Of a stretch of 32,323 nt of DNA, positions 8,499-17,647 are shown one piece after another. The notes beneath the pieces were generated by a model, which had not been told where the DNA came from, searched no databases, and saw only the letters and a program-made list of their open reading frames with translations. Within the stretch, counting starts at the first letter, position 1. Each line of letters starts with the position of its first letter. Source of the DNA: Clostridia bacterium (GTDB lineage: Bacteria > Bacillota > Clostridia > Oscillospirales > Acutalibacteraceae); contig JAFWYP010000005.1 of assembly GCA_017517665.1 (NCBI GenBank), positions 1-32,323 of the forward strand, written 5' to 3'. Position numbers and translations under genes: made by a program.

Positions 8499-10023
8499 AT
8501 AAGCTTGCAAGCTCTTTATAGTTATCCTTAAGCGATGAATAAAGCTTTGAATAGAGTTCAAAATTCTTTGCATATTTATCGCCGTTTTCCAAATCGGGTA
8601 GATACTCTTTATCGCTGTATTTCACCATTGTATCAGCAGCTTCATAAATATCTTTATAAAGTCCTGCACTGACTGCCGCAAGAACGGCAACACCGAGTGC
8701 GGGGCCTTCTTTTGACTGAATGGTTTTTATATTAAGACGGAACATATCTCCGAGCATTTCTTTCCAGAGCCTTGACTTTCCGCCGCCGCCCGTAACGAGC
8801 ATCGAATCGGGATTGATGCCCATTTCATCAAGAACTTTGAGGCAATCCATGAGCGAATAACCAACACCCTCCATTACAGCACGGATAAAATGCGCTCTTG
8901 TATGCATTGCGGAAATTCCGAAAAATATACCTCTGCAATCGGGGTCAAGGTGAGGTGTTCTTTCACCCATAAGATAAGGCAAATAGAAAAGCTTTTCTGC
9001 GCCGATTGGAATGCCCGCCGCCTTTTCGTCAGTGATTTTATAAACATCCTCGCCATTTGTAAGGCTTTCCTCGGTTTCAGCAAGGCAGAACTGATTCTTG
9101 AACCACTGCAGAGAAAGACCTGCTGCCTGAGTAACACCCATAACATGCCATTTATCGGGCACAGCGCAGCAGAATGTATGTACTCTGCCCATAGGGTCGA
9201 TTTTCGGCTCATCGGTATGAACAAAAACAACGCCGGAAGTTCCGATTGTTGTGAAAGCTTTTCCGTCACGGATAACAGCTGTACCGACTGCGGCGGCGGC
9301 ATTATCGCCTGCACCAGCAACAATAAGTGTTTCTTCCGAAAGACCTGTTTCCTTTGCCGCTTCGGCACTTACACGACCCGTAACATCAACGGATTCATAA
9401 ACCTTCGCAAGCCAAGATTTATCAATTCCGAGTTTTTCAATAACCTCATCCGACCAGCAACGGTTCTTCACATCGAGAAGCTGCATACCCGAAGCATCGG
9501 AAACATCCGTTGCAAAATCACCCGAAAGTCTGTAACGAAGATAATCCTTCGGGAGAAGAATATGTCTGCACTTATCGAAGTTTTCTTTTTCATGCTTCTT
9601 GACCCACATGATTTTTGATGCAGTAAAGCCCGTAAGAGCAGGGTTTGCGGTTATTTTGATGAGTCTTTCCTTGCCGATGATGTTAGTTATATCCTCGCAT
9701 TCCTCGCCCGTTCTCTGGTCGCACCAAAGAATGGCAGGACGAATAACATCGCAGTTTTCATCAAGCATGACAAGGCCGTGCATCTGGCCCGATATACCGA
9801 GAGAAACAATATCATCGGCAGATATTCCGCCTTGTGAAAGAGCTTCGTTTACGGTTTCCTTTGCGGCAATCCACCAAAGCTCGGGATTCTGCTCTGCCCA
9901 GCCGTTTTTCGGCTGAGAGAGAGGATATTCTCTGTATGCCGAGGCGATAACGTCGCCCTCACGGCTGAAAATAACGGTTTTGAGACCTGTAGTGCCTAAA
10001 TCTATACCGATAACATATTTCAT
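8497..10023 (-). CDS. xylB: Xylulokinase (FGGY family)
   Basis: The 508-residue protein phosphorylates D-xylulose to xylulose-5-phosphate, the entry to the pentose phosphate pathway. It shows the FGGY kinase layout: phosphate loop IGIDLGTTGLKTV at the N-terminus, the substrate region SGQMHGLVML and LWCDQRT, a second-domain GAGDNAAAAVG, and the C-terminal signature MLVTGGGGKSRLWKEMLGD that characterises this family. Length is typical. The start is the ATG at 10023, four bases after the xylA stop with GGGTGA as ribosome site, so the two are coupled. Being next to xylose isomerase settles the sugar better than the motifs alone. It ends at a bidirectional terminator. Confidence 0.94.
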   Translation of the reverse strand: MKYVIGIDLGTTGLKTVIFSREGDVIASAYREYPLSQPKNGWAEQNPELWWIAAKETVNEALSQGGISADDIVSLGISGQMHGLVMLDENCDVIRPAILWCDQRTGEECEDITNIIGKERLIKITANPALTGFTASKIMWVKKHEKENFDKCRHILLPKDYLRYRLSGDFATDVSDASGMQLLDVKNRCWSDEVIEKLGIDKSWLAKVYESVDVTGRVSAEAAKETGLSEETLIVAGAGDNAAAAVGTAVIRDGKAFTTIGTSGVVFVHTDEPKIDPMGRVHTFCCAVPDKWHVMGVTQAAGLSLQWFKNQFCLAETEESLTNGEDVYKITDEKAAGIPIGAEKLFYLPYLMGERTPHLDPDCRGIFFGISAMHTRAHFIRAVMEGVGYSLMDCLKVLDEMGINPDSMLVTGGGGKSRLWKEMLGDMFRLNIKTIQSKEGPALGVAVLAAVSAGLYKDIYEAADTMVKYSDKEYLPDLENGDKYAKNFELYSKLYSSLKDNYKELASL

Positions 10024-10027
10024 ATTA

Positions 10028-11347
10028 TCACCCGAACATAATATTGTTGATTACGCTTTCAAGATATTCCTGCTTGCCCGAGCCGGGATTTTCAGGCTTG
10101 CCCATTGCGCAGGCATAATCGGAAAGCTCTTCAAGAGTAACGTTTCCACTTCTGATTTTCTGACCGATTTCGCTGTTGTATGAAGAATATTTATCTGCAA
10201 CAAAGCCGTCAATTCTGCCATCCTCAATTATTTCTGCGGCCTTGATAAGACCGAGAGCAAAGGTATCCATACCGAGAATGAAGCCGAGGAACATATCCTC
10301 ATGAGTGTTGCTCGGTCTGCGGTTCTTTGCATCGAAATTGAGACCGCCGTTAACAAATCCGCCGCTTTTGAGAACTTCATACATACACATTGTTGCTTCG
10401 TAAACATCAAACGGGAATTCGTCTGTATCCCAACCGAGAAGAAGGTCGCCCTGATTTGCGTCGATGCTTCCGAGCATTCCGTTGATTGCACTTATGCGAA
10501 GCTCGTGCTGGAAGGTATGACCTGCAAGAGTTGCGTGATTTGCTTCGATATTCATCTTGAAATCCTTGTCAAGACTGTACTGTCTGAGAAAACCGATGGC
10601 TGTTGATGCATCGAAATCATACTGATGCTTCATGGGCTCCTTCGGCTTGGGTTCGATATAGAAATCGCCGTCAAAGCCGATTTTTCTGCCGTAGTCAATT
10701 GCAAGACGCATAAGACCTGCGATATTTTCCTGTTCAAACTTAACATCGGTATTGAGAAGAGTTTCATAGCCTTCTCTGCCGCCCCAGAAAACATATCCCT
10801 TACCGCCGAGCTTAACCGTAAGGTCGAGTGCTTTCTTGACCTGAGCCGCCGCAAAACAAAATACATCTGCTGAATTGGTGCTGCCTGCACCGTTCATGAA
10901 ACGGGGATCGGAAAACATATTTGCAGTTCCCCAGAGGCACTTAATGCCCGTTTCATTCATTTTTTCAAGAATATAATCGGTGATTTCATCAAGTCTTTTG
11001 TTGGTTTCTTTGATATCATCAGCGGCAGGAACGATATCGGCATCATGGAAGCAGAAATATTCCACACCGAGCTTTGACATAAATTCAAAACCTGCGTCGA
11101 CCTTTGCCTTTGCGTGCTCCATTGTTCCGGGAACAGCACCGAAAGTTTTTTCTGCGGTGTCTCTGCCGAACATATCCGTTCCGCAGGCACAGAGATTGTG
11201 CCACCATGCCATGGCAAACTTAAGGTGTTCACTCATTTTTTTGCCCATGATAACACGGTCTTTATCATAGTATTTGAAAGCAAGAGGATTTTTGCTTTTC
11301 GGACCTTCGTATCTGATTGCAGGTACATTAAATATTTCGCTCATCAC
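10028..11347 (-). CDS. xylA: Xylose isomerase
   Basis: The 439-residue protein converts D-xylose to D-xylulose in the cytoplasm using two divalent metal ions. The diagnostic stretches are present: YFCFHDADI with the catalytic histidine, [34 protein letters not shown] with metal-binding glutamate, [16 protein letters not shown], and [20 protein letters not shown] carrying metal-binding aspartates. This is the long class II type common in Clostridia and Bacteroidetes. Two consecutive ATG codons (11347 and 11344) follow AAAGGAG; either could be used. It lies 24 bases after the DUF2804 gene and 4 before xylB, in one operon with both. Confidence 0.96.
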   Translation of the reverse strand: MMSEIFNVPAIRYEGPKSKNPLAFKYYDKDRVIMGKKMSEHLKFAMAWWHNLCACGTDMFGRDTAEKTFGAVPGTMEHAKAKVDAGFEFMSKLGVEYFCFHDADIVPAADDIKETNKRLDEITDYILEKMNETGIKCLWGTANMFSDPRFMNGAGSTNSADVFCFAAAQVKKALDLTVKLGGKGYVFWGGREGYETLLNTDVKFEQENIAGLMRLAIDYGRKIGFDGDFYIEPKPKEPMKHQYDFDASTAIGFLRQYSLDKDFKMNIEANHATLAGHTFQHELRISAINGMLGSIDANQGDLLLGWDTDEFPFDVYEATMCMYEVLKSGGFVNGGLNFDAKNRRPSNTHEDMFLGFILGMDTFALGLIKAAEIIEDGRIDGFVADKYSSYNSEIGQKIRSGNVTLEELSDYACAMGKPENPGSGKQEYLESVINNIMFG

Positions 11348-11371
11348 TGTTACTCCTTTTATATTGTTGTA

Positions 11372-12466
11372 TTACCATCTGTTTTCTACGTATTCGCAGA
11401 AAGTGAAGAGGTCTTTTATTTCAATCTTTTTGCCGTCATCAAGAGTTACGTCGCCGTTCCACACTCCGAAAATCTGATGACAGTTCATTCTGCCGATAAG
11501 GAAATCGACATCGGTATGGTTATCAAGAGTCGGTGTCATTGTCATATTGAATCTTCCGTCCTCAGAAATGAACTTCCACTCTTCCATAAATCTGTCCTTA
11601 GGGAACTTTTCTACGTCTACAGCGCCGAATTTATGAACCTTTCCGTCATAAAGAATGCAGGTCTCGGTCGCGTTGCTTTCGTCACCGATTGCCCATGTTA
11701 CTTCAAAGCCGAGAAGATGATTCACCCCGTTTTCATCGGGAACATATGTAGATGCACTGCCCCAATACCAGACCATTTTGTGAGGAGTGTTTACCCTGCC
11801 CCAGTCAAGAGTGCAGAAGGAATTCTCCTTGGAAAACTCATATGTAAAATCATCAATTTTGAAAACCGCTTTACAAGGCATACAAAACTGTTTTGTGGTC
11901 ATGAAATACTTGGTTTTATCCCCTTCAAAAGGAAGAACTGTTGTTATATTTTCAAGACCGGGCATTATATCCATCTGAACATTGCATTCAACCTGCTTGC
12001 CCTTGTGGAGTTTTTTGAACCAAAGCGTTCTCTCTGTTTCCTTTGTATTGAAATCAAACTCCGCACCGCCGATTTTATCCTTGAATCTGTTTACACAGTC
12101 GCCTTTTGCGGGGGGAACGTGCTTCTTTCCTCCGATAAAATACTGAATTGCATCAATGATTACTTCGCCTGTTCTGAGATCAACAAGCTTCGCAGCAACA
12201 TACCCGCCGACATTGATATTCGCGAAGCTGATAAGCATCTGCATTTTGTCATCGGCAATATTATAAAAATCCCATTCCTTGCGGCTCGTTATGCCCGTTT
12301 TTACATAATCTCTGTTATACTCAAAAACATTCTTCCTTGCCCAGCCTTTTGCAAGCAAGGTTCCGTCAGGTGCAAGAAGGGGCGTGCTTTCGGTATACTC
12401 CGTCTGCCTTGACTTCTCCTTCCAGTCCTTGAAGGGCACATAGGTTCTTTCAAGCTCAACACTCAT
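11372..12466 (-). CDS. DUF2804 domain protein, first gene of the xylose operon
   Basis: The 364-residue protein resembles the DUF2804 family, whose biochemical role is not established. The blocks typical of it are TLDWGRVNTPHKMVWYWGSA and GFEVTWAIGDESNATE. There is no signal peptide, so it should be cytosolic. The frame is open to a potential start at 12520, but that lies inside the promoter; the ATG at 12466 follows AGAGGA and begins MSVELERTYVPFKDW. Its place ahead of xylA and xylB, transcribed from the same near-consensus promoter, suggests a job in pentose or arabinoxylan use. That functional link is inference from position only. Confidence 0.75.
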   Translation of the reverse strand: MSVELERTYVPFKDWKEKSRQTEYTESTPLLAPDGTLLAKGWARKNVFEYNRDYVKTGITSRKEWDFYNIADDKMQMLISFANINVGGYVAAKLVDLRTGEVIIDAIQYFIGGKKHVPPAKGDCVNRFKDKIGGAEFDFNTKETERTLWFKKLHKGKQVECNVQMDIMPGLENITTVLPFEGDKTKYFMTTKQFCMPCKAVFKIDDFTYEFSKENSFCTLDWGRVNTPHKMVWYWGSASTYVPDENGVNHLLGFEVTWAIGDESNATETCILYDGKVHKFGAVDVEKFPKDRFMEEWKFISEDGRFNMTMTPTLDNHTDVDFLIGRMNCHQIFGVWNGDVTLDDGKKIEIKDLFTFCEYVENRW

Positions 12467-12508
12467 CCGTTTTTCCTCTTTCTGTAGCAAGAATATATTA
12501 ACTTGGAT

Positions 12509-12537
12509 ATTATAGCACATATTTACAAATTAGTCAA
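12509..12537 (-). promoter_or_regulatory. Promoter of the DUF2804-xylA-xylB operon
   Basis: On the minus strand TTGACT (12537-12532), a 17-base spacer and a perfect TATAAT (12514-12509) lead to a start near 12502 and a short leader with AGAGGA. Its -35 box lies inside the spacer of the opposing GH127 promoter. Confidence 0.82.
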
Positions 12538-12550
12538 AATTTATTATAAT
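12522..12550 (+). promoter_or_regulatory. Promoter of the GH127 gene
   Basis: TTTACA (12522-12527), a 17-base spacer and a perfect TATAAT (12545-12550) drive the plus strand, with the coding start at 12570. The -35 box lies inside the spacer of the opposing xyl promoter, so the two promoters occupy the same 42 bases. Confidence 0.82.
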
Positions 12551-12569
12551 AATTTCAAGAGGTGTTCTT

Positions 12570-14492
12570 ATGGATAATAAATTATATTCGGAACATATTA
12601 AATTGAAAAACATAACAATTAATGACCCGTTCTGGACTAACGAGCAGGAGCTTGTCCGCAACGAGGTTATACCTTATCAGTATGAAGCGCTGCACGACCG
12701 TATCGACGGCGCAGAAAAGAGTTATTCCGTTGAAAATTTCATAAAGGCGGGAAGAGTTGTTGAAAAATTAAAAAACGGAGAAGATGTGCCGGTTTTCCCT
12801 GCCGATAAATGGTGTTACGACGATAAAAATACTCATCCCGATGCTTTCCGCGGATGGGTTTTTCAGGACAGCGATGTATACAAATGGCTTGAAGCCGTCG
12901 GATATTCTCTTATAAATCATCCCGATGAAGCTCTTGAAGAAAAAGCAGATAAAATCATTGATTTAATCTGCGCCGCCCAGCTTGAAAACGGTTATCTCGA
13001 TACTCTTTATGTCATAAACAACCGCGATGAAATTTTCAGCAATCTTAAAGATTTTCATGAGCTTTACTGTTTCGGTCACCTTGCCGAGGCGGCGGTAAGC
13101 CATTATAATGCAACCGGCAAAAGAAAAATTCTTGATGCTGCCTGCCGATTTGCAGATTTAATATGCAAAACTTTCGGAGAAGATAAAATCAGAGGCTACG
13201 GCGGTCACGAAATAGCCGAGATGGCGCTTATAAAATTATACGATATGACGGGCAAAAAAGAATATCTCGAAACGGCAAAATTCTTCATTGACGAAAGAGG
13301 TAAAAAACCGTATTACTACGATACCGTGCTCGGAAGAACAACCGTTAATGATAACTATCATTATAACCAGGCGCATTGCGAACCGAGAAAGCAGTTTGAG
13401 GCGGTCGGTCACGCGGTAAGAGGAGTTTATCTTTACAGCGGCATGGCAGATGTTGCAAAACGCTGCAATGACGAAGAACTTTTCAACGCCTGCAAAAAGC
13501 TTATAGAAAATATCATGCATCAGAAGATGTATATTACGGGCGGTATAGGTTCAACCGTTGACGGAGAAGCGTTCACTTTTAACTATGATTTGCCGAACGA
13601 CCTCGCATACAGCGAAACCTGCGCTTCAATCGGTCTTGTTTTCTTTGCGCGCAGAATGCTTGAAATAAGTCCCGATGCAGAGATTGCCGATACAGTTGAA
13701 AGGACATTATATAATACGGTTTTATCAGGCATGGCGAGAGACGGAAAAAGCTTTTTCTATGCAAATCCTCTTGAGGTTCTTCCCGAAGCTTCTCACAGAG
13801 ATTCAAGAAAACATCATGTTAAACCCGTAAGACAAAAATGGTTCGGATGTGCCTGCTGTCCGCCCAATCTTGCAAGAATGATTTCTTCAATAGGAGAATA
13901 CTGTTTTACCGAAAACAATGATATTTTGTATATCCATCAGTTTATCGGTTGCGAAGCAAAAGCAAAGAATGCAGATATTGAAATTATTTCCACGTATACC
14001 GAAAACGGCAGAGTTCACATAAAAATCAATCCTCAAAAGGAATTCACTCTTGCTGTCAGAATCCCGAAATGGTGCAATAATTACAAATTTTCAAAGCCGT
14101 GTGAAATCAAAAACAGCTATGCATATTTTGATATAAAATCGGAAACGGAAATTTACGCAGATTTTGATATGCAGGTTAAAATGATAAAATGCTCAAACAG
14201 AGTGAGAGCAAACATCGGAAAAATCGCCGTAACAAGAGGGCCGTTTGTTTACTGCATCGAAGAAGCAGACAACGGCAAAAGCCTGCAGATGATAAAAATA
14301 AAACACCGTCCCGAATTCAGAACAGACGGCGATATAATATATGCAAAAGGCTGCAGAGAAAAAGAATGCGATATTCTTTACAGCGAATGGACAAATCCCG
14401 AATATACGGAAACTGAGATAAAGCTTATCCCCTACTATAAATGGGGCAACAGAGGCGAAAATGAAATGAGTGTCTATATAAGCACACTCTAA
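12570..14492 (+). CDS. GH127 beta-L-arabinofuranosidase
   Basis: The 640-residue protein belongs to glycoside hydrolase family 127 (formerly DUF1680), retaining enzymes that release L-arabinofuranose using a zinc-bound cysteine nucleophile. By comparison with the Bifidobacterium enzyme HypBA1 (E322, E338, C340, C417, C418), the equivalents appear to be E333, E349, C351, C429 and C430, in the stretches GGIGSTVDGEAF, AYSETCASIG and FGCACCPPN; the 16-residue spacing of the two glutamates is kept. There is no signal peptide, so it should act on imported oligosaccharides. The ATG follows AGAGGTG. It diverges from the xylose operon, and its TAA overlaps the stop codon of the convergent small gene. 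Confidence 0.92.
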   Translation: MDNKLYSEHIKLKNITINDPFWTNEQELVRNEVIPYQYEALHDRIDGAEKSYSVENFIKAGRVVEKLKNGEDVPVFPADKWCYDDKNTHPDAFRGWVFQDSDVYKWLEAVGYSLINHPDEALEEKADKIIDLICAAQLENGYLDTLYVINNRDEIFSNLKDFHELYCFGHLAEAAVSHYNATGKRKILDAACRFADLICKTFGEDKIRGYGGHEIAEMALIKLYDMTGKKEYLETAKFFIDERGKKPYYYDTVLGRTTVNDNYHYNQAHCEPRKQFEAVGHAVRGVYLYSGMADVAKRCNDEELFNACKKLIENIMHQKMYITGGIGSTVDGEAFTFNYDLPNDLAYSETCASIGLVFFARRMLEISPDAEIADTVERTLYNTVLSGMARDGKSFFYANPLEVLPEASHRDSRKHHVKPVRQKWFGCACCPPNLARMISSIGEYCFTENNDILYIHQFIGCEAKAKNADIEIISTYTENGRVHIKINPQKEFTLAVRIPKWCNNYKFSKPCEIKNSYAYFDIKSETEIYADFDMQVKMIKCSNRVRANIGKIAVTRGPFVYCIEEADNGKSLQMIKIKHRPEFRTDGDIIYAKGCREKECDILYSEWTNPEYTETEIKLIPYYKWGNRGENEMSVYISTL

Positions 14493-14731
14493 CATTTCCC
14501 CTCAACAAACCATTTGCCGTGGTTATCTTCATAAATAAAAGTCTCCCTTCCGTTAATCTGCACCGTGTAGCGGATTTCACCTCCGCCCACATTCATCGAA
14601 CAGCATCGGCATCTGTTGAGAAGCCTTTCAACGGTATAAACCGTGCCATCTTCCCATTGGATACGCAGCGGTCTGCGCTTGCCGTCTTTATCAACAAGCA
14701 CATATACATCAACAAACACTTTTCTGACCAT
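14489..14731 (-). CDS. Small SOS-linked protein of unknown function
   Basis: This 80-residue protein has a strong GAGGGGG ribosome site, its own near-consensus promoter and a perfect LexA operator, so it is very likely a real gene. The sequence looks like a small beta-rich domain (VDVYVLVDKDGKRRPLRIQW, then EIRYTVQINGRETFIYED), with a cysteine cluster CRCC (residues 42-45) and a cysteine at the last position. No signal peptide or membrane segment is visible. From memory, similar small proteins sit beside Y-family polymerase genes in Clostridia, but I cannot verify this and no polymerase is in the window. It is the only intact gene here ending in TAG. Its stop overlaps that of GH127. Function unknown. 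Confidence 0.72.
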   Translation of the reverse strand: MVRKVFVDVYVLVDKDGKRRPLRIQWEDGTVYTVERLLNRCRCCSMNVGGGEIRYTVQINGRETFIYEDNHGKWFVEGKC

Positions 14732-14752
14732 GCATATCCCCCTCTACACCTC

Positions 14753-14764
14753 GAACATTTGTTC
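14753..14764. promoter_or_regulatory. LexA (SOS) operator
   Basis: GAACATTTGTTC is a perfect match to the Firmicutes LexA box core GAAC-N4-GTTC, and it is preceded by C as in the extended CGAAC form. It lies just downstream of the -10 box of the small gene at 14489-14731, where bound LexA would block transcription. Confidence 0.75.
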
Positions 14765-14777
14765 TGCTTCGGGTTAT

Positions 14778-14806
14778 ATAATATACCCTTTACGTCGGAA
14801 TGTCAA
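14778..14806 (-). promoter_or_regulatory. Promoter of the SOS-linked small gene
   Basis: On the minus strand a consensus TTGACA (14806-14801), a 17-base spacer and TATTAT (14783-14778) predict a start near 14771. The LexA box therefore covers about +7 to +18. Confidence 0.8.
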
Positions 14807-14821
14807 GAGGAAAAATACGTC

Positions 14822-14858
14822 AAAAAATTGGCTTGCACAGATTTCACCTGTACAAGCC
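14822..14858 (-). terminator. Terminator of the M20 peptidase gene
   Basis: On the minus strand GGCTTGTACAG (14858-14848) pairs with CTGTGCAAGCC (14840-14830) with one G-T wobble, around a seven-base loop, followed by AATTTTTTG. It begins a few bases after the peptidase stop codon. Confidence 0.82.
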
Positions 14859-14864
14859 GTTTTG

Positions 14865-16316
14865 TTATTTATGGTTCTTAATATAGTGTTTATAGAATTT
14901 TACGCAATGAGCTGTTTCTGTAACACCGATGCTTTCGTTTGCTGCGTGCATTGCGGCAAGCTGCTCGTTGCTCATCTTAATCGGACAGAAACGAAGGCAG
15001 TTATCTGCAACCTCTTCATAATGACGGCAATCCGTACCGCCTGTCATGAGATAAGGAATAACACCCGCTTCAGGATAGCATTCATTGAGACATTTCTTAA
15101 GATATGTAAATTCTTCTCCATTGAAATCAACGCAGTTGGATGCACTTCTTGCATGGATAACCTCGAGTTCAAGGTCATATTTATCTGCATACTTTTTAAG
15201 CACAGCAAGCGACTGCTCTGCATTCTGGTGAGGTGAAGGACGAAGGTTGCAAACAACATATGCTTCCGAAGGAATAACATTTGCGGTGTGAGAGCCTTCT
15301 GCAATTGTGCAGCAGAAGGTTGTTTTTACAAATGCGTTGCACATGGGCGAAACAACGGGAAGAACCTTTGTGAGCAGTCCTTTAAAGAGCCACATATTGC
15401 CGAGCACCATTCTCAAGGGGAAACCAAGAAGCGGTGCCGCCTGGTCAAGCATTGCATAAACGGGCGCGGATATTTCCGATTTGAAAGGCTTATCCTTTTC
15501 GATAGCAGCAACAAACTTTGAAAGCCTTGCAAGAGGAGTGTTGCTCTTGGGTGTTGAGGAATGACCGCCCTTACCCTTTGCTATAATTTTAACATCAATA
15601 TATCCTTTTTCAAGAATACCGATAGCTGCGCACCAGCCTGCCATGGTGGGGAGAGCATTTTTGAGAATCGCTCCGCCCTCGTCCATTGCAACGTCAAGGT
15701 GAACACCTTTTGACTTAAGATAATTCACAAGTTTCGGTGCACCGTCACCTGAGATTTCCTCGTCAACGGAGGTTGCAAGATAAACATCGCAGGGAGGAAC
15801 AAATCCTTCTTCAAGAAGCTCTTCAACAGCCTGAAATTCCGAGAAAACGGTTGATTTGCAGTCCATTGCGCCTCTGCCGTGGATATTTCCGTCTGAAATT
15901 TCACCCGAAAACGGGTCTTTTTCCCAGTTGGGTTCGTCTGCAGTAACAACATCCTGATGACCCATGAGAAGAATACCGTTTCTCTTTGAATCCTTGCCCT
16001 GCCAACGGAAAATGAGGTTGCCCTCAATTTCGGTACATTCGAGTTTTGAGAAAACAAAAGGGAAATTCTTTTTCATAACCTCGTGAAGCTTATAAAACTG
16101 ACTGAGGTCTGTATTTCCCCTGAGAGAAATTGTGGGAACTTTAATCATTTCAGAAAGCTTTTCGGCATACTCCGCAGCTTCCTTTTCTGTGGGATTGATT
16201 GCAGGTGCACTTTTATTCGGCTTAGCTTTGATAAGCACGGCTCTGATTGCCGCAACTGCAAGAAGAAGCAAAAGAACGGCAAGAATTACAAGTAAAGCAA
16301 TACCTACATATTTCAT
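14865..16316 (-). CDS. M20 family metallopeptidase (PM20D1-like)
   Basis: The roughly 483-residue protein has one N-terminal membrane helix (about 1-28) followed by an M20 zinc hydrolase domain. Metal-site motifs are LLMGHQDVV, IHGRGAMDCKS, VDEEISGDG (with the catalytic glutamate pair) and a late TGGTDCRHYEE. The closest well-known relatives are carboxypeptidase PM20D1-like amidohydrolases that cleave or form N-acyl amino acids, so the true substrate may be a dipeptide or an acyl amino acid. The ATG at 16316 sits about 10 bases after AAAGGA. The in-frame ATG at 16325 is only two bases from it and is less likely. The gene has its own promoter and terminator. Confidence 0.87.
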   Translation of the reverse strand: MKYVGIALLVILAVLLLLLAVAAIRAVLIKAKPNKSAPAINPTEKEAAEYAEKLSEMIKVPTISLRGNTDLSQFYKLHEVMKKNFPFVFSKLECTEIEGNLIFRWQGKDSKRNGILLMGHQDVVTADEPNWEKDPFSGEISDGNIHGRGAMDCKSTVFSEFQAVEELLEEGFVPPCDVYLATSVDEEISGDGAPKLVNYLKSKGVHLDVAMDEGGAILKNALPTMAGWCAAIGILEKGYIDVKIIAKGKGGHSSTPKSNTPLARLSKFVAAIEKDKPFKSEISAPVYAMLDQAAPLLGFPLRMVLGNMWLFKGLLTKVLPVVSPMCNAFVKTTFCCTIAEGSHTANVIPSEAYVVCNLRPSPHQNAEQSLAVLKKYADKYDLELEVIHARSASNCVDFNGEEFTYLKKCLNECYPEAGVIPYLMTGGTDCRHYEEVADNCLRFCPIKMSNEQLAAMHAANESIGVTETAHCVKFYKHYIKNHK

Positions 16317-16348
16317 GTTTATCATATCCTTTCGTTTTTTCCCGATTT

Positions 16349-16377
16349 ATTATAGCACTTCTTTTTAAAGATGTAAA
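16349..16377 (-). promoter_or_regulatory. Promoter of the M20 peptidase gene
   Basis: On the minus strand TTTACA (16377-16372), a 17-base spacer and TATAAT (16354-16349) lie directly after the stop codon of the upstream oxidoreductase gene, making the peptidase a separate unit. Confidence 0.75.
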
Positions 16378-16381
16378 CAAA

Positions 16382-17572
16382 TTATTTTACTCTGCCATAC
16401 AAACATCTTGTCGGCTCTTTTTCTATTACAAGACCGCAGTAATTACACATGATGCATTTCGCTTCGTTCTGTCCGTTTTTAAGCTTTTTCGCAAGGTCGG
16501 GCTCGCAGATAAAAGGTCTGCACATGGAAACAAAATCAGCTTTACCGCCTGACAGAATATTTTCCATATCTTCGGATTTATGTATACCGCCGACTGCGAT
16601 TATCGGAATCGAAACGTTCTTTTTGATTTTCTCTGCATTTTCAACATTAAAGTTTTCAAGAGGAGACGGCTGTTTGATAACAGGGTTTATAAGATTGGCG
16701 GCAGGCAAAGCTATTTTATTGAGAAGTGCAGGAAAGGATGCACAGGGTTCTCTGTACTTAAAAACGGCATCCATCGGCATAAGCTTGCTTCTCATTGTGT
16801 TCATGCCGTCCTGAACTGTTCCGCACGAGACCTCTATCGCATCACAGCCTGCTTTTTCGAGTCTTTTGCAAATTTCAACGGATGAATCTATGTTCATTCC
16901 GCCTTTTCTGTTATCCTCTGCGCTGATTTTTATCCATACGGGAAGAGATGTTTTCTCTTTGATCCCTTTAATAATAAGCTCAACAATTCTGCATCTGTTT
17001 TCGAAACTGCCGCCCCACGAATCCTTTCTTCTGTTACCGTAAGGCGAAAGAAAATCATGAAGCAGATAACCGTGTCCGCCGTGAAGCTGAACACCGTCAA
17101 AACCCGCTTTTTCCGCCCTTACAGCCGCTGAAACGAAGTCATTGATTATACCGTATATTTCCGCATCAGTCAGCTCTTTTGCCTTATCGGGATAAAAAGC
17201 ATGGAGAACGTTTGACGGCGCAACCTTCTGCACACCGATAGCTTTCGACGAAGTCTGTCTTCCGCAATGTGCAATCTGAAGAACAACAGGAACAGAGTGA
17301 CGGTGAACAGCATCAGTCAGTTCCTTGTATTTATCAATCACGCTGTCATCATAAATTTTCATCATTCTCGGATAAGGAGAAACACCGTTTCTGCTGACTG
17401 CGGCATATCCCGTTATAATACATCCGACTTCGTTTTTTGCAAGATGCTCATATTTGTCAATAAGCTTATCACTCGGCGCACCGTTTTCATCTGCAAGTCC
17501 GTCATGAGTGGCACTTCTTATTATTCTGTTTTTCACTTCAAGTCCCGAAATTACGGTTTTATCAAAAAGCAT
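16382..17572 (-). CDS. NADH:flavin oxidoreductase, Old Yellow Enzyme family
   Basis: The 396-residue protein is a single FMN-binding TIM barrel of the OYE family. Landmarks are VKNRIIRSATHDG at the N-terminus, VLQIAHCGRQ, the catalytic-loop block GVQLHGGHGYLLHDFLSP and the FMN-phosphate region IIAVGGIHKSEDM. The C-terminus carries CIMCNYC and, ten residues on, a fourth cysteine. This recalls the iron-sulfur site of dienoyl-CoA reductase-type members, but the second flavin and NAD domains are missing. Likely reaction: reduction of an activated C=C bond in an unknown substrate. The ATG at 17572 follows GAGGTGA with good spacing; a GTG nine bases upstream overlaps that site and is rejected. It diverges from the GPH transporter. 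Confidence 0.85.
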   Translation of the reverse strand: MLFDKTVISGLEVKNRIIRSATHDGLADENGAPSDKLIDKYEHLAKNEVGCIITGYAAVSRNGVSPYPRMMKIYDDSVIDKYKELTDAVHRHSVPVVLQIAHCGRQTSSKAIGVQKVAPSNVLHAFYPDKAKELTDAEIYGIINDFVSAAVRAEKAGFDGVQLHGGHGYLLHDFLSPYGNRRKDSWGGSFENRCRIVELIIKGIKEKTSLPVWIKISAEDNRKGGMNIDSSVEICKRLEKAGCDAIEVSCGTVQDGMNTMRSKLMPMDAVFKYREPCASFPALLNKIALPAANLINPVIKQPSPLENFNVENAEKIKKNVSIPIIAVGGIHKSEDMENILSGGKADFVSMCRPFICEPDLAKKLKNGQNEAKCIMCNYCGLVIEKEPTRCLYGRVK

Positions 17573-17647
17573 AATTATCACCTCATTTATTATATATCAT
17601 ATTAAATTATAATTCAATATTTGTTTTTTCGGACATAATAATCCGTA

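Noticed and set aside
11114-12412. A 432-codon open frame on the plus strand
   Set aside because: It is antisense to xylA and the DUF2804 gene, which are clearly recognised; the translation looks like a shadow of codon bias.
16382-16460. Cysteine cluster at the C-terminus of the OYE protein as a novel iron-sulfur site
   Set aside because: Similar cysteine tails seem to be a feature of this short OYE subgroup, so it is noted in the annotation but not treated as new.
17581-17640. Promoter for the OYE oxidoreductase gene
   Set aside because: Several AT-rich -10-like sequences exist on the minus strand, but the best-spaced pair would start transcription at the ribosome site; none is convincing.
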